A stretch of DNA of 64,000 nt from Biomphalaria glabrata (taxonomy: Eukaryota > Mollusca > Gastropoda > Planorbidae), in NCBI RefSeq assembly GCF_947242115.1, contig NC_074716.1:13648365-13712364 (forward strand), read 5' to 3'. This document shows, piece after piece, positions 12,960-23,500 of the stretch. The notes below the pieces were generated by a model that saw only the letters and a program-made list of their open reading frames with translations, was not told the origin of the DNA and searched no databases. Each line of letters starts with the position of its first letter. Positions within the stretch are counted from its first letter, which is position 1. The translations under genes and the position numbers were made by a program.

Positions 12960-13265
12960 AACGATATGAACTACCGTGCAGTGGTTTCCAAATCAAGGAG
13001 CTCTATATATAGTTTTCTTTCTGTAAGGGTGTTTTAGGACCAGTGTCTTATTTGGGCCTCTTGATAAAGAATGCAGTTTTGAAGGACATTGTCAGCATTA
13101 TCTGGAGACACTCCACACGGGCAGATATCACTGGTTCCAATTTTGAGCTTGTTGTCTCATTCTGTTGTGTCGGGTCCTGAGTCGAAAGATTTGACGTTTA
13201 GTTTATCTTTCTTGTCGTGGGTTCAAAAATAAAATAATAGAAATAAACATAACATCAGCCACCAC
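12960..13265 (-). mobile_element. LINE fragment, C-terminal Cys-rich region after RNase H
   Basis: Read on the minus strand, the sequence encodes the RTGP..., KIGTSDICPCG, then VLQNCIL pattern typical of the Cys/His-rich end of RNase H-bearing non-LTR retrotransposons. It contains at least two in-frame stops and is a dead fragment. A second copy of the same stretch lies at 15130-15545 in the same orientation. Confidence 0.75.
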
Positions 13266-13269
13266 CTCC

Positions 13270-13715
13270 TTGCCAGAACCACTGCGACCATGTTACAGAT
13301 GGCAAACCTTGATCAATGACGTCAGTTGCAGCCACACTGAGTGCAGGAAGGCCAGGTGGTCACGTAACAGAGGTGCCCTACGGAAACGCTTCAAAGACCA
13401 GCTTAGGCGTCAACTCGCTTTAACTAACATAGACGAGAGCACCTGGTTGAATGCGGCCTCAGAACGAGACAGCTGGAAATCACTCACGAAGGCCGCGGGA
13501 TACACATTTGAGACCAAAAGAAAATCCTCTGCCGAGGACAAACGCAGACGGCGAAAAGAAAATCTAAATCGACCACTTGCGGAGAATGGTTATGCTTGCC
13601 TTGGATGTGGCAAAATATGTAGGTCACAGCTGGGGCTGCGCAGCCACGGGAAATACTGCACTCTTCACTAATCTTCGGACTCGAAGACAAGCCTTATTAT
13701 TATTATTATTTCTTC
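13270..13715 (+). mobile_element. LINE 3' end with C2H2 zinc-finger tail
   Basis: The open frame to the TAA at about 13669 encodes a basic tail (RGALRKRFKDQLRRQL), the segment STWLNAASERDSWKSL, and a terminal zinc finger (CLGCGKICRSQLGLRSHGKYC). This layout is that of the post-reverse-transcriptase tail of a LINE family widespread in invertebrates. The 3' end finishes in a (ttatta)n tract at 13690-13710, a usual LINE terminus. A second 3' end of the same family is at 18945-19055. The copy is heavily 5'-truncated; the ORF is a transposon remnant, not a host gene. Confidence 0.85.
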
Positions 13716-13930
13716 ATTTCTTCTGGATAGAATGCAATGTTTAATTGTGTGTTTGTTCTCCCACTCTTGGCAAGTGTGTCAGCCTTCTCATGTCTTTCGA
13801 TGTGATAAATATGAAAGTTTCTTTGAACAAGAGTGAAGAGTGCAGTCATCTTGGTAAATATATTCACGTCTTGCAGAGTTGCGGTCGGTGTTGCCGCTCG
13901 ATAAAATAGCGGGTGAAACACGTCCACCAG
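13716..13930 (-). mobile_element. LINE fragment, RNase H domain
   Basis: Minus-strand translation gives an RNase H-like stretch ending HEKADTLAKSGRTNTQ, which matches the 'NEKAD-LAK-G' signature of LINE RNase H domains. It is short and broken on both sides. It abuts the plus-strand LINE tail, so the locus is a pile-up of independent insertions. Confidence 0.65.
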
Positions 13931-15026
13931 TTTACGATGGCAGAGGACATAAGAAAGTTCTTCACATATGCAATCGTCGCTGGGTCAAAACGTCGTTTTT
14001 TTTTAATCAACGGAGCACTGTCAGCAGCAAGAAAACAAAAAAAAAAAAAAAAACACAAAAAAATACTAGCAGCAGCATCATGAATTAACTGCATTTGCTG
14101 GGTATTCCATGAAACAAGTATTTAAGTCCACTTAATAGGCCTATTGCATAGATATGGGGGGGGGGGCGAGGGGCTACGAGTTATTTTCTTAAATATTCTT
14201 CATAACAAGAAAATTGAATCTACGACTTTAAGCCATAGGTGGCAACTTGCACCACCCCCCTGCAAAAAATCCTGCGGGCTCCCATGTATTTAGCCAAGTC
14301 GTTTCGTTCAAAAAGATCGTTTTCACCCAAGAGCCGCGTTGAGGCAAGGCAGCGTACCCAGGTATGGCCATGTCTAAATTTAGATTAGTCCCGCTAATTT
14401 TTTATTCTAGTTTTTTGAAATAGTTTCATGCAGCGAGCATTAAAGATGGCTTCTCAGTTGTTATATAGTTGTTAGGGAGGTCCGTGATGCATCAAGCTGC
14501 TTCTTTCTTTGAACACCAGTAAAAATGCCATAGAATCATTTATCAATAGCAAAATTACCTAATAATTCTGATTCTAAATCTACAGATCTAGATCTATCTA
14601 GATTCCAGATCTATAAAATCATTTTTTCATTCCTCTATAGATTATATTTTAACTTTAATAGTAAAAGTAAAAAGACTATTAATGTATTATGATTATCTAT
14701 AAATTAAATAAATAATAAATGTATAGACTCTTAAGTCTAACTCTAGATCTAAAAATACTTAATAAAATAGACTCATACTCATAGTAAATTAGTATTACTA
14801 CGTATTAGTAATGATAGTGAATACTGATACTCACATAGTTTTAAAAAAAATCAGATTTCAAAGGAGGGTAATAGCACTGTGACTAGGGAAGAAGGAGCAT
14901 TAATATAGATCAATCAGTCTACGTACAATTTGTCCTGTATATTGAACTAGAAATATCTATCACGGATAAAATATTTTTCAATACTATAATATATACTACT
15001 AGATAGATCAATATTATATATTAAAT
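13931..15026. other. Intergenic AT-rich sequence
   Basis: Contains poly-A (14035-14053) and poly-G (14156-14166) runs and a 'tagatct'-rich low-complexity segment from about 14575 to 15010. No conserved ORF, RNA gene or recognisable element is visible. ORFs over 13864-14094 are translations of homopolymers. Confidence 0.5.
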
Positions 15027-15095
15027 ATAAAAATACACATAACATCAGCCACCACCCCCTTGCCAAGATTACTGACCATGTTACAGATGGCAAAC
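15027..15095. mobile_element. Short shard of the 13.2-kb repeat
   Basis: About 65 bp around 'aacatcagccaccacc' and 'accatgttacagatggcaaa' is also found at 13249-13311 and 15441-15500. It is a third copy of a LINE-associated segment, cut off on both sides. Confidence 0.7.
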
Positions 15096-15129
15096 ATCTT
15101 CTTTCTCATTTTCATGTTCAGATGACTAG

Positions 15130-15545
15130 GCCAATATATGAGATGAACTGCGCAGTGGTTTCCAAATCATGGAGCTCTCTATAATATAGTTTTCTTTCTA
15201 TTGAGGTGTTTTGGGGCCAGTCTCTTGTACGGGCCTCTTGGTAAAGAGAGCAGTTTTGAAGGACATGGTCAGCATTCTCTGGTGACACTCCACGTGGTCA
15301 TGGGTAGATTTCACTGGTTCCAATTTTGATCTTCTGGAACATATGTTGTCACATTCTGTTGTGTCCGGTCCTGAGTCCAAAGATTTGACGTTTAGTTTAC
15401 CTTTCTTGTCGTGGGTTCAAAAATAAAGTAATAGAAATACACATAACATCAGCCACCACCTCCTTGCCAGAACCACTGACCATGTTACAGATGGCAAATC
15501 ATTTGCAGCCACACTGAGTGCAGGCAGGCCAGAGATGAGATGGCT
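15130..15545 (-). mobile_element. Second copy of LINE fragment, RNase H tail
   Basis: This matches 12960-13370 over about 380 bp in the same orientation, including the segment giving the SGPDTTE and GVSPENADHVLQNC peptides on the minus strand, with small indels that shift the frame. It ends shortly after 'cacactgagtgcagg'. Both copies are non-functional. Confidence 0.78.
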
Positions 15546-16764
15546 AATAATTATTAATCAACCAGTTGCCAAAAGAAAAAGGCTTAAACATGAGATCATG
15601 AGGCCTGTGTAGTTGTGCTACCTGTTGAAATGGAACATGTGCAATACTCCAAGAAGTTTTGCCAATAGTATCAAAATAAACAAGGAAGGAGACAAAGATG
15701 ATCTGATGGAGTGTTTGGTCAGTGCACACAAATAGGGTGTGTGTGTGGAAATGGTATTTTACTCTAGATGATTAAAATCTAGTAAAAAAATAGTGAAACT
15801 GAAAAGACACAACAGAACAGTGATTGAGTGAATTTAGAATATACTCTATCTAGATTCCCAGAGTCTCAAGAATATTATATTATTATTGATACTGATTCTA
15901 TAACAAATATAGATCTACAGTAGAATATATCTAGATATGTATATCTATATAAAATATATATACAGTGCTTATTTTGTAAAAAAAATAGGTGCCGGTACTC
16001 AGTAGTTGATTGCCTAACATTTAACTACTAAAAATTAATAATATACGTACATTAAAATACAAGAAAAGTAATAATTTTTTCTAAAATGTGCTGGTGCGTA
16101 AAGAGCTTTTTCTACACATTCGCTATTTCTGTGCACTGACCGCACACAATCATAACACAAAAATCGAACATGTAACAATGCCCTTCTTCCGTCCCAAACC
16201 CTCTTGTATTACATGGTTTGCACAAAACCCTACAGAAAAAAATCAAGATGTAGTTCACATTGAAGGGACAGCTTGTCTAGCAGTTAAGAAATATTGATTC
16301 TAGATTTCTTACAGCCACAGTCTAGTTGTTACTTTATCTAGCAGCTGTTGCAAGATAATCTATAACTTTCATGTCTTGTTTGTAGACACTCTAATTTCAT
16401 TTTCAAATTCTTATCTAAGTTTATAAAAGTTTTAATTAGTCAAGAAAAAAAAAGTTAAAAATTGTTAATAAAATTGTGGTATATTTCAAATATATGGTGT
16501 ACATTGAGAAAGTGTTTGAAGTGTTGTTGGACTGAGCTGACCATTAGGAAGTATAAATCTATTACTAATTCAGTAGTTTTGGTGTAATTAAAAAATATTC
16601 CTCTGATCAGTGGCTCTATTAAACAGTTATATACAGGCTTTTTTTTCTTTATATGCTAGAGATTTTATTTCTAGATATAATATTATTATGTCTTGTAATG
16701 CAAAATTCCTGTAGGGCTTCAGGGAATAGTAGTAGTCATTGTTTAATGTGTCGCTGTTACTAAC
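15546..16764. other. Intergenic AT-rich sequence
   Basis: No gene is seen. A 'tagatct'-rich patch lies at about 15840-15960, followed by a MITE remnant (listed). The ORF at 16088-16297 has no recognisable domain and ordinary non-coding composition. Confidence 0.45.
15961..16120 (+). mobile_element. Decayed TA-flanked MITE
   Basis: Begins 'ta cagtgctta' and contains 'ataggtgccggtactcagta', 'gattgcctaac' and 'taactacta', matching the intact copy at 43674-43858. The right end is diverged or lost around 'gtgctggtgcgtaaagagc'. Confidence 0.65.
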
Positions 16765-17045
16765 TGCTGTCTTATTTTAAAGTTCCCTTTCAGACCTTGC
16801 GATCTATAGGATAGGTGATGTCAAGGTCATTTGTTTCTGTGGCCAACGGTTAACGAGCATGGTGTCATGTGGCCAGCACAATGACCAACTGCCTTTACTT
16901 TCCCCAACAAATGTCAGGGTATCCATTATAGTTGGGTGGACTCAGGGGCACCCTAAAAACCCAGAAATTCAAAATCTAGTCTTTACAGAGATTCGAACCT
17001 TGGACCATAGGTTCGGAAGCCAAGCGCTTAACCACTCCGCCCCGT
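16765..17045 (-). repeat. tRNA-derived SINE (family B), minus strand
   Basis: Reverse-complement copy of the 12365 SINE. The B box reads 'gattcgaacc' on the plus strand near 16990, and the A-box side ends 'gccaagcgcttaaccactcc'. The body contains 'gtgtcatgtggccagcac' and the tail 'agttccctttcagaccttgc'. It is near full length and lies about 430 bp upstream of the DPY19L3-like gene. Confidence 0.88.
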
Positions 17046-17472
17046 ATGTTGATTTATTCAGTCATATTTTTGTTAGTGCAGTGTTGTTTTCATGTAAAAG
17101 CTTATCTGGATCTAATTCTAATTGCACTAAGTTTCAAGCTAATCGAGAATTCTATTTTGTTTCTACCAATGTTTACACAATGGATCGGAAACTGTAAGAG
17201 AAGTGGAAAAGTGCTTGAGCATAATTTAAATACATTGAGCATAACATAAGAAAACATTTGTACTAGAAACCAGCATGAACTTAATCTATAAATATTCTGT
17301 TACATTTAACCAAATATATGTTTATACAAATTCCGTGACTAGAAACTGCTATTAAACTATTTGAAAGGAATAATTCAGTAGAATAAGTTTTATTTATACT
17401 CATAATGAACATTTGACACTAATGTGTCTACCACTAATTCTTTTAAATAATAAACTCATTTATTTTTTACAG

Positions 17473-17530
17473 CTTTTCATTTCGTTAAAACTTTTAAAAA
17501 GATTTTAAAGAACTATTTTCAAAAACAATC
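17473..17530 (+). other. Probable 5' UTR part of the first coding exon (DPY19L3-like)
   Basis: A T-rich tract ending 'ttttttacag' at 17472 looks like a splice acceptor 58 bp before the start codon. This suggests that a non-coding first exon and promoter lie further upstream. No TATA box or CpG-rich promoter can be identified with confidence. Confidence 0.4.
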
Positions 17531-20500
17531 ATGTCAGCTAAGCATAAAAAACGTTTGAATGCAGTAACTTCTGCACGAGTATCACTTTTGGATAAGTCAT
17601 CCACCATATCGGAAGGTAAAATTAGTAAAATGAAAAGTCTTCAGCCTACGGCGACCACAAACAACCCTGAGATGAACAATGGATCCTTTTTCTCTATCCT
17701 AAATGTTGTTTTGGGACTAGCTGCCATGGTATCAATCAGCTATGTGAATGTGACCTACACATATCAAATTCATGAAAATACTTTGTGGTTCACTAATATA
17801 AAGGTCAGTGAAATGTTTCTTCAAACTGGTCTACAAAGTTAAAAAGCGCTGTTCATACATACTATTAAAGAATAATTTTTTAAATGTGGGTTTTTTTTTT
17901 GGCTTTGTTAAAACACTTTAGATAAAAAAATTAAATTTTCAAATAATAATTTTTTTTACATTTTTTTTTCAACTTTCTAAATCTAGCCAACATCTAATCT
18001 TTTGTCTTTGTTCATGGCTGGTACAACATAATTATAATTTTGTCTTTTCCTTCAGTTTCATCCATGAAATTTGTACACATCTTTTTTTAGGAAGTAGAGA
18101 GAGAAATTTCATTCCGCACTGAGTCAGGCTTGTATTATTCTTACTACAAACAGCTTGTAGATTCTCCTTCACTCTGGCAAGGTAACTGTTTCTAATAGAA
18201 CTTTTTAAAGTGTTTGGCTACTACATAAATTAGAATAATACAATGTGGTTTTCATTTAATATGTTGGTACAACCTTTTTCTTCAAGAAGGTATCTCTAAA
18301 GAACCAAAAAAATTTTATAAATCATAATGCATGTAATTGAATTAAGGGTTTGAGACAGGTTTGCATTATTGTGACATACTGAGATAATACTGCTTTATTC
18401 CATTTTTTAACTACATTAGTTTTTAATATAAAATGAATCATATAACCTATAAAGTTTTTATTTAGTGTTCATAGTAATGATGCATTTTGAACCCTTGAAA
18501 ATATGCTATATAATTTAAATTAAAATGTTTATTTAAACAAGATATAACATGACTTAACTATTTTAAAATTTAAGTCATACATTTTGTTCTTGTAAAAGGT
18601 ATCAGGGACTTAACAGAGGACAAGTTAACTGAACATCCTGATACTGTAAATATCCTTGCTAGAATGAATATTTACCAAGAGGTTATTTTAGCTTTCATCT
18701 ACAGAAATATCAATTTTCAAGTAAGTGTGCTGACAGTTCAAACATTGTGAAGTTTGTTATGTTTTCATCGTTTCCTAAAAACAAAAACAAGAAAAAAACA
18801 AATGATCATTTGTTGTTAAAAGAAAACAAAAATGTTTCTCTGAGTAATTTTTATTCGTTTTTAATTAAAATAGTTATTGACTTGCATCATTTCAAACTTC
18901 TCCACCCATGAAGTTCTATTTGCTCTTTTTATATAATATTGCCCTGGATGTGGCAAAATATGTAGGTCGCAGCTGAGGCTGCACAGCCACGGGAAATACT
19001 GCATTCCTCACTAATCTTCGGACTCGTAGACAAGCCTTATTATTATTATATTATCCACAACCTTGATCAACTGTCAACACTAAAAATCAACTTGCTAAAA
19101 TTGGCCAGTTTTATCTCAGCTACAAACTATGATCACTATAAGTTTACAATAAGTTAACTTTTAATGTCTTTTATTTCCATTTGAGAATTTCAATTTTGTT
19201 TTATAGTCTAGTCATTTATGGTTTTTAAAACTATATTGTTTGTTTCTTTTCCCAGATGGAACCCATCATGTTTTACATCAACTTTGTATTTTATCTTCAA
19301 GGTCTTTTGATTGTTGGGATCTATTTGTTAACATGGTTCTTAAGTAACTCCTGGTTGGCTGGACTCCTTGCTTCCATCTTTTACATATTTAACAAGTATG
19401 TCCAAACAATTGTTTGAAACATTTTTTTTTTTGTAACCAAATCTCCAAATAGTATTTGTCTATTTTACCATTTTTACCTAAAACATTTTTTTTTCATAGA
19501 AAAAAACAACTTATTCTCTTCTTTGTAGAAAAGAAAGTCCTTTTTAATGATAATAATATTGGAAGAAGCATTTTTTAATATTGCTTTTTTAACATCCTTC
19601 TCATCCAATCAATTATTTTATCTAGAAATGATACCAATCGTGTGAGTAGTGCCATACCTCTACGAGAGTGTTTTTCTCTCCCCTTTCTATGGGTGCAGGC
19701 TGCTGCTCTGACTATTTATTTTAAACCTGCTGTGTCTCGTTGGCTTGAGGTTGGTTTGTTTCTTGTTTACAAACATGTAGGTTTACATTTAAATGTACAC
19801 TTTTAGGGCAGATGAAAGGAATTGTTCAAACTATTACTTTCATTTTGAAACTTGTGCATTGTTTCAGCGACTGAGTCTAACAGCTGTAGCTTTCAGCACT
19901 TTCTTCTTTTGCCTGTTTTGGCAGTTTAATCAGTTCATTATGATGCTTCAAGCCTTTGCTCTGTTCGGAGTCTGGGTCCTTGGACTCATTCCTGCCTCAA
20001 AAGTAGGTACATCTCTTTATTTTCATTTACTTAAAAAAAAAACACACCAATTTGTTTTAGATGTTACTTTTGCACTTTGGTTAAGTATTTCCAACATGAT
20101 GATTTCTGACAGTGATGCTGATTTACTGTTCTCCTCTCAGACTCAGGTCTTGCTAAACTTTTGTTTTCTCTGGATGAAGTCTTACTCTTTTTTTTTTAAG
20201 GTTAATGTCTTTTTTTGTTTTAAGGTTAATAACTTCCTTACTTATTTTTAAATATTTCACTTATCATCAGATGTCAATCTTAGAAAATAAATATTTCGTA
20301 ATTTTTCCTTGTCCTGAGGAATAAGTTTAAAGTTCTAAAAAAATGTCTTTGTATCAAATGATTTAATTTATTTTAGGAAATAACATTCTCTGTTTTCCCA
20401 TCTTCTGTTGAACATAAAAAAACTCTAATAAATTACTTAAATAAGACTCCATGACATATTGACATTATTCATAAAATATGTAACAATCTACACAGTGATA

Positions 20501-23500
20501 TAGGAATCTATAAAATATGTATAACTAATTTAGTTAGAAAATTAATTTTCTTCACAGGATATTCATTCATTGACCATTTGAGGCATGTTTTTACCATTTA
20601 AAGTTTTGCAATTATAACCAAAGATTATCAATGTTACATATAAATTAGAATATTCTCTTTTTCTGAGTCAAATTAGAATTTTTAAAAATTTAGCTTAAAG
20701 TTAATTTAGGAAGTATTTTTTTAGTCAATATGCTAATATAATGTTAATGTTATGTTAAAGAAATGTCTAAAATATGGGAAATATTTAAATGAGTGATATC
20801 CTGATGATTATTATTATTTTGTTTAGCATGTCTCCATGCTACTTTAAGCATGTTCAGTGTGCGTCGGCCCAATCTCTAATGTGAAAATGTGAGGGGGGTA
20901 TCTGGGAGAAGAAACACAGCTTAGATTACAAATGACTAGTCTCCTATGGAATTGAACTAGAGTTCCCTCAGTTATGTCGTCAAATTCCTCACTGTGATCT
21001 AAATTGTATTGTGATCTAAATTGTATTGAGTATTATTAAAATAATTATATATTAAAAGGTATTGAATTCAAGTTTCTAATATAATGTATTCCAGATAAAA
21101 AAGGTGATGCTATGCCAATTGTGTTCACTTTTATTGGTGTGTCTGCTGCAGTTTGGCAACAAAATGATTCTTGGATCACTAGCTGTTTCATTCATCATCG
21201 TCTCCCTTACTTTACTCTCAGTATTTGTAAGTTATATATTTCTTTTGATTGTTGACATTTGCATTATTATTGGTTGTAATTGGGATAGCTATTTATTATC
21301 AATCACAGTAACTTATGGCAGTTAAAAATAAACTAAAACTGAAAAAAAAAAGCTATAAATTAATAATCTATGTCTGCAAACTGCGGAGAAATTGTTGATA
21401 CTTTTTTATGTTAAACATCCAGACACTATCATCACAACATAGGCCTAGTGCATCCAGACACTATCATCACAACATAGGCCTAGTGCATCCAGACACTATC
21501 ATCACAACACAGGCCTAGTGCATCCAGACACTATCATCACAACATAGGCCTAGTGCATCCAGACACTATCATCACAACATAGGCCTAGTGCATCCAGACA
21601 CTATCATCACAACATAGGCCTAGTGCATCCAGACACTATCATCACAACATAGGGGTAGTGTGTCTTTGTCTTCATAAAATTGCCACTATATGTTTGGTTG
21701 TAGCTTAATAAAGCCTACTATTAGGTATTTTTTACTAGATGTTACTTTTATCTTGTATCAAACACACTAAATGTTTATTGTATGCATACTGGCCTATACT
21801 TTTATTGTATGTATGTCCATGTTCATGTAAACATATTAAGTCTACATGTTTATTGTATGTTTCTTGTATGTTTACTCATCTATATTCATTGCATTCATAT
21901 ATATATATAGTTCGTCCATCATGGTTCCATGATGACCACTTTGTCATCCAGGGGGCTGAGGGCTTTGCACTGGGGTTTTATGATTCCTCATGTGGCTGGT
22001 GAGACCAATGTGAGCCCAGAATGTTCAGCTGCACACTGGGCAGGTTATTCCAGCTGGAGCTAGTGTCGTGGGCCTTGCTTTTCTTCTCTGGCGTTTTTCT
22101 TCTGCCAGCGTGGTTCTCTTTTCCTCAGCAACCTGTTCGCCAGTTTTCACAGTGCAACGCCATGATGCTCTGTCATGTGCCTCTGGTTAGCATGGCAGAG
22201 GACTTCGGATGAGAACATTACTTTAGGATTATTGGGAAAGGTTCCAGGGAAGGAATAAGTTGTGTCTGTAATAAGTTTTTGTTTGAATAGCATAAGTTGT
22301 GTCTGTAATAAGTTGTTGTTTGAATAGCATAAGTTGTGTCTGTAATAAGTTGTTGTTTGAATAGAATAAGTTGTGTCTGTAATAAGTTGTTGTTTGAATA
22401 GCATAAGTTGTGTCTGTAATAAGTTGTTGTTTGAATAGCATAAGTTGTGTCTGTAATAAGTTGTTGTTTGAATAGAATAAGTTGTGTCTGTAATAAGTTG
22501 TTGTTTGAATAGAATAAGTTGTGTCTGTAATAAGTTGTTGTTTGAATAGAATAAGTTGTGTCTGTAATAAGTTGTTGTTTAAATAGCATGCCCTCTGATC
22601 CAATTTCTTTAGTGGACATGGGTGGAGGAGGGCTTCCATGGAAGAAGGTTTCCTTGCTGACTTTAATGCTCTCAGCAAATCAAACTCAGCTCACGTTAAA
22701 TCCCAATACAAAATTCTTAATCTACATAAGGACTGGAACTCAAACCCCCTTGTGAAGTAGCACTCAGCCACACATCCCAGTTTAAGAACTGGTAATAGTT
22801 TCAATACGTTCTTAAGGTCCAATACATTGAAGAGATAAAGTGTGTGTCCACGTTACAGCTTTGTTTATGCATAGAATCTCTAATGAATGTATTGTTTTTC
22901 CTCAACACAGAAATCTCCTAGTGAGTCTGGGTCAGTATTCTTCAACCTTCTGAGAGTTGTTGGCTTATCCTTTATTTCACTGTCACTTATGTTTCTGCTC
23001 AGCTCTGTGCTAAAGGTGAGGCTGTGATACAATCTACAAGTATATAACTTAAGTTGTACTTCACTGAAACAATGTTTGGCCAACACAGAATTCTAATTTC
23101 TTATATCACCTAACTTTTAGTATACCAGGATGCCCAGTAGTTTTATCCATACATATTGTAATAACTTTAGGGAGGCAACTCAACCAGATATATGCGTTTA
23201 TTTACAAGAGGACATGACAAACACATAGGACATCTACCTTGAGCACAGCATCTTCTTGGGCGGAAATCATTCCCTTCCTCCCTAATGTCAACATCCTTGC
23301 TAGCCTAGTGTCTAATAGTGCGCACCTTCTGCACTATCTTGGATGGCGGTGTACCTGGCAGGCTTATAACAATATCGATGATTATGAAAAAGAAATTTAG
23401 GGACCTACTAAAGATAAGGTCCTTGGGGCTTTAAAAGGGGAAAAAATAATGAACATAGCCATGCCTTGAATTTGTTTGTTAATTTTCCACAAGGTTTATC

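Noticed and set aside
13270-13671. 133-codon ORF with a C2H2 zinc finger as a host transcription factor
   Set aside because: The basic tail plus single finger is the known C-terminal layout of LINE polyproteins. It ends in a (ttatta)n tail and has a second truncated copy at 18.9 kb.
19793-20251. 152-codon ORF as an independent gene
   Set aside because: Only its middle (19868-20002) is coding, as exon 6 of the DPY19L3-like gene; the rest is intron read-through.
22147-22678. Three overlapping minus-strand ORFs of up to 149 codons
   Set aside because: They are translations of the 37-bp minisatellite in successive frames; the peptides only repeat NNNLLQTQL-type units.
23160-23400. Possible inserted element in intron 8 of the DPY19L3-like gene
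   Set aside because: It is GC-richer than its surroundings, but no terminal repeats, coding sequence or second copy could be seen.
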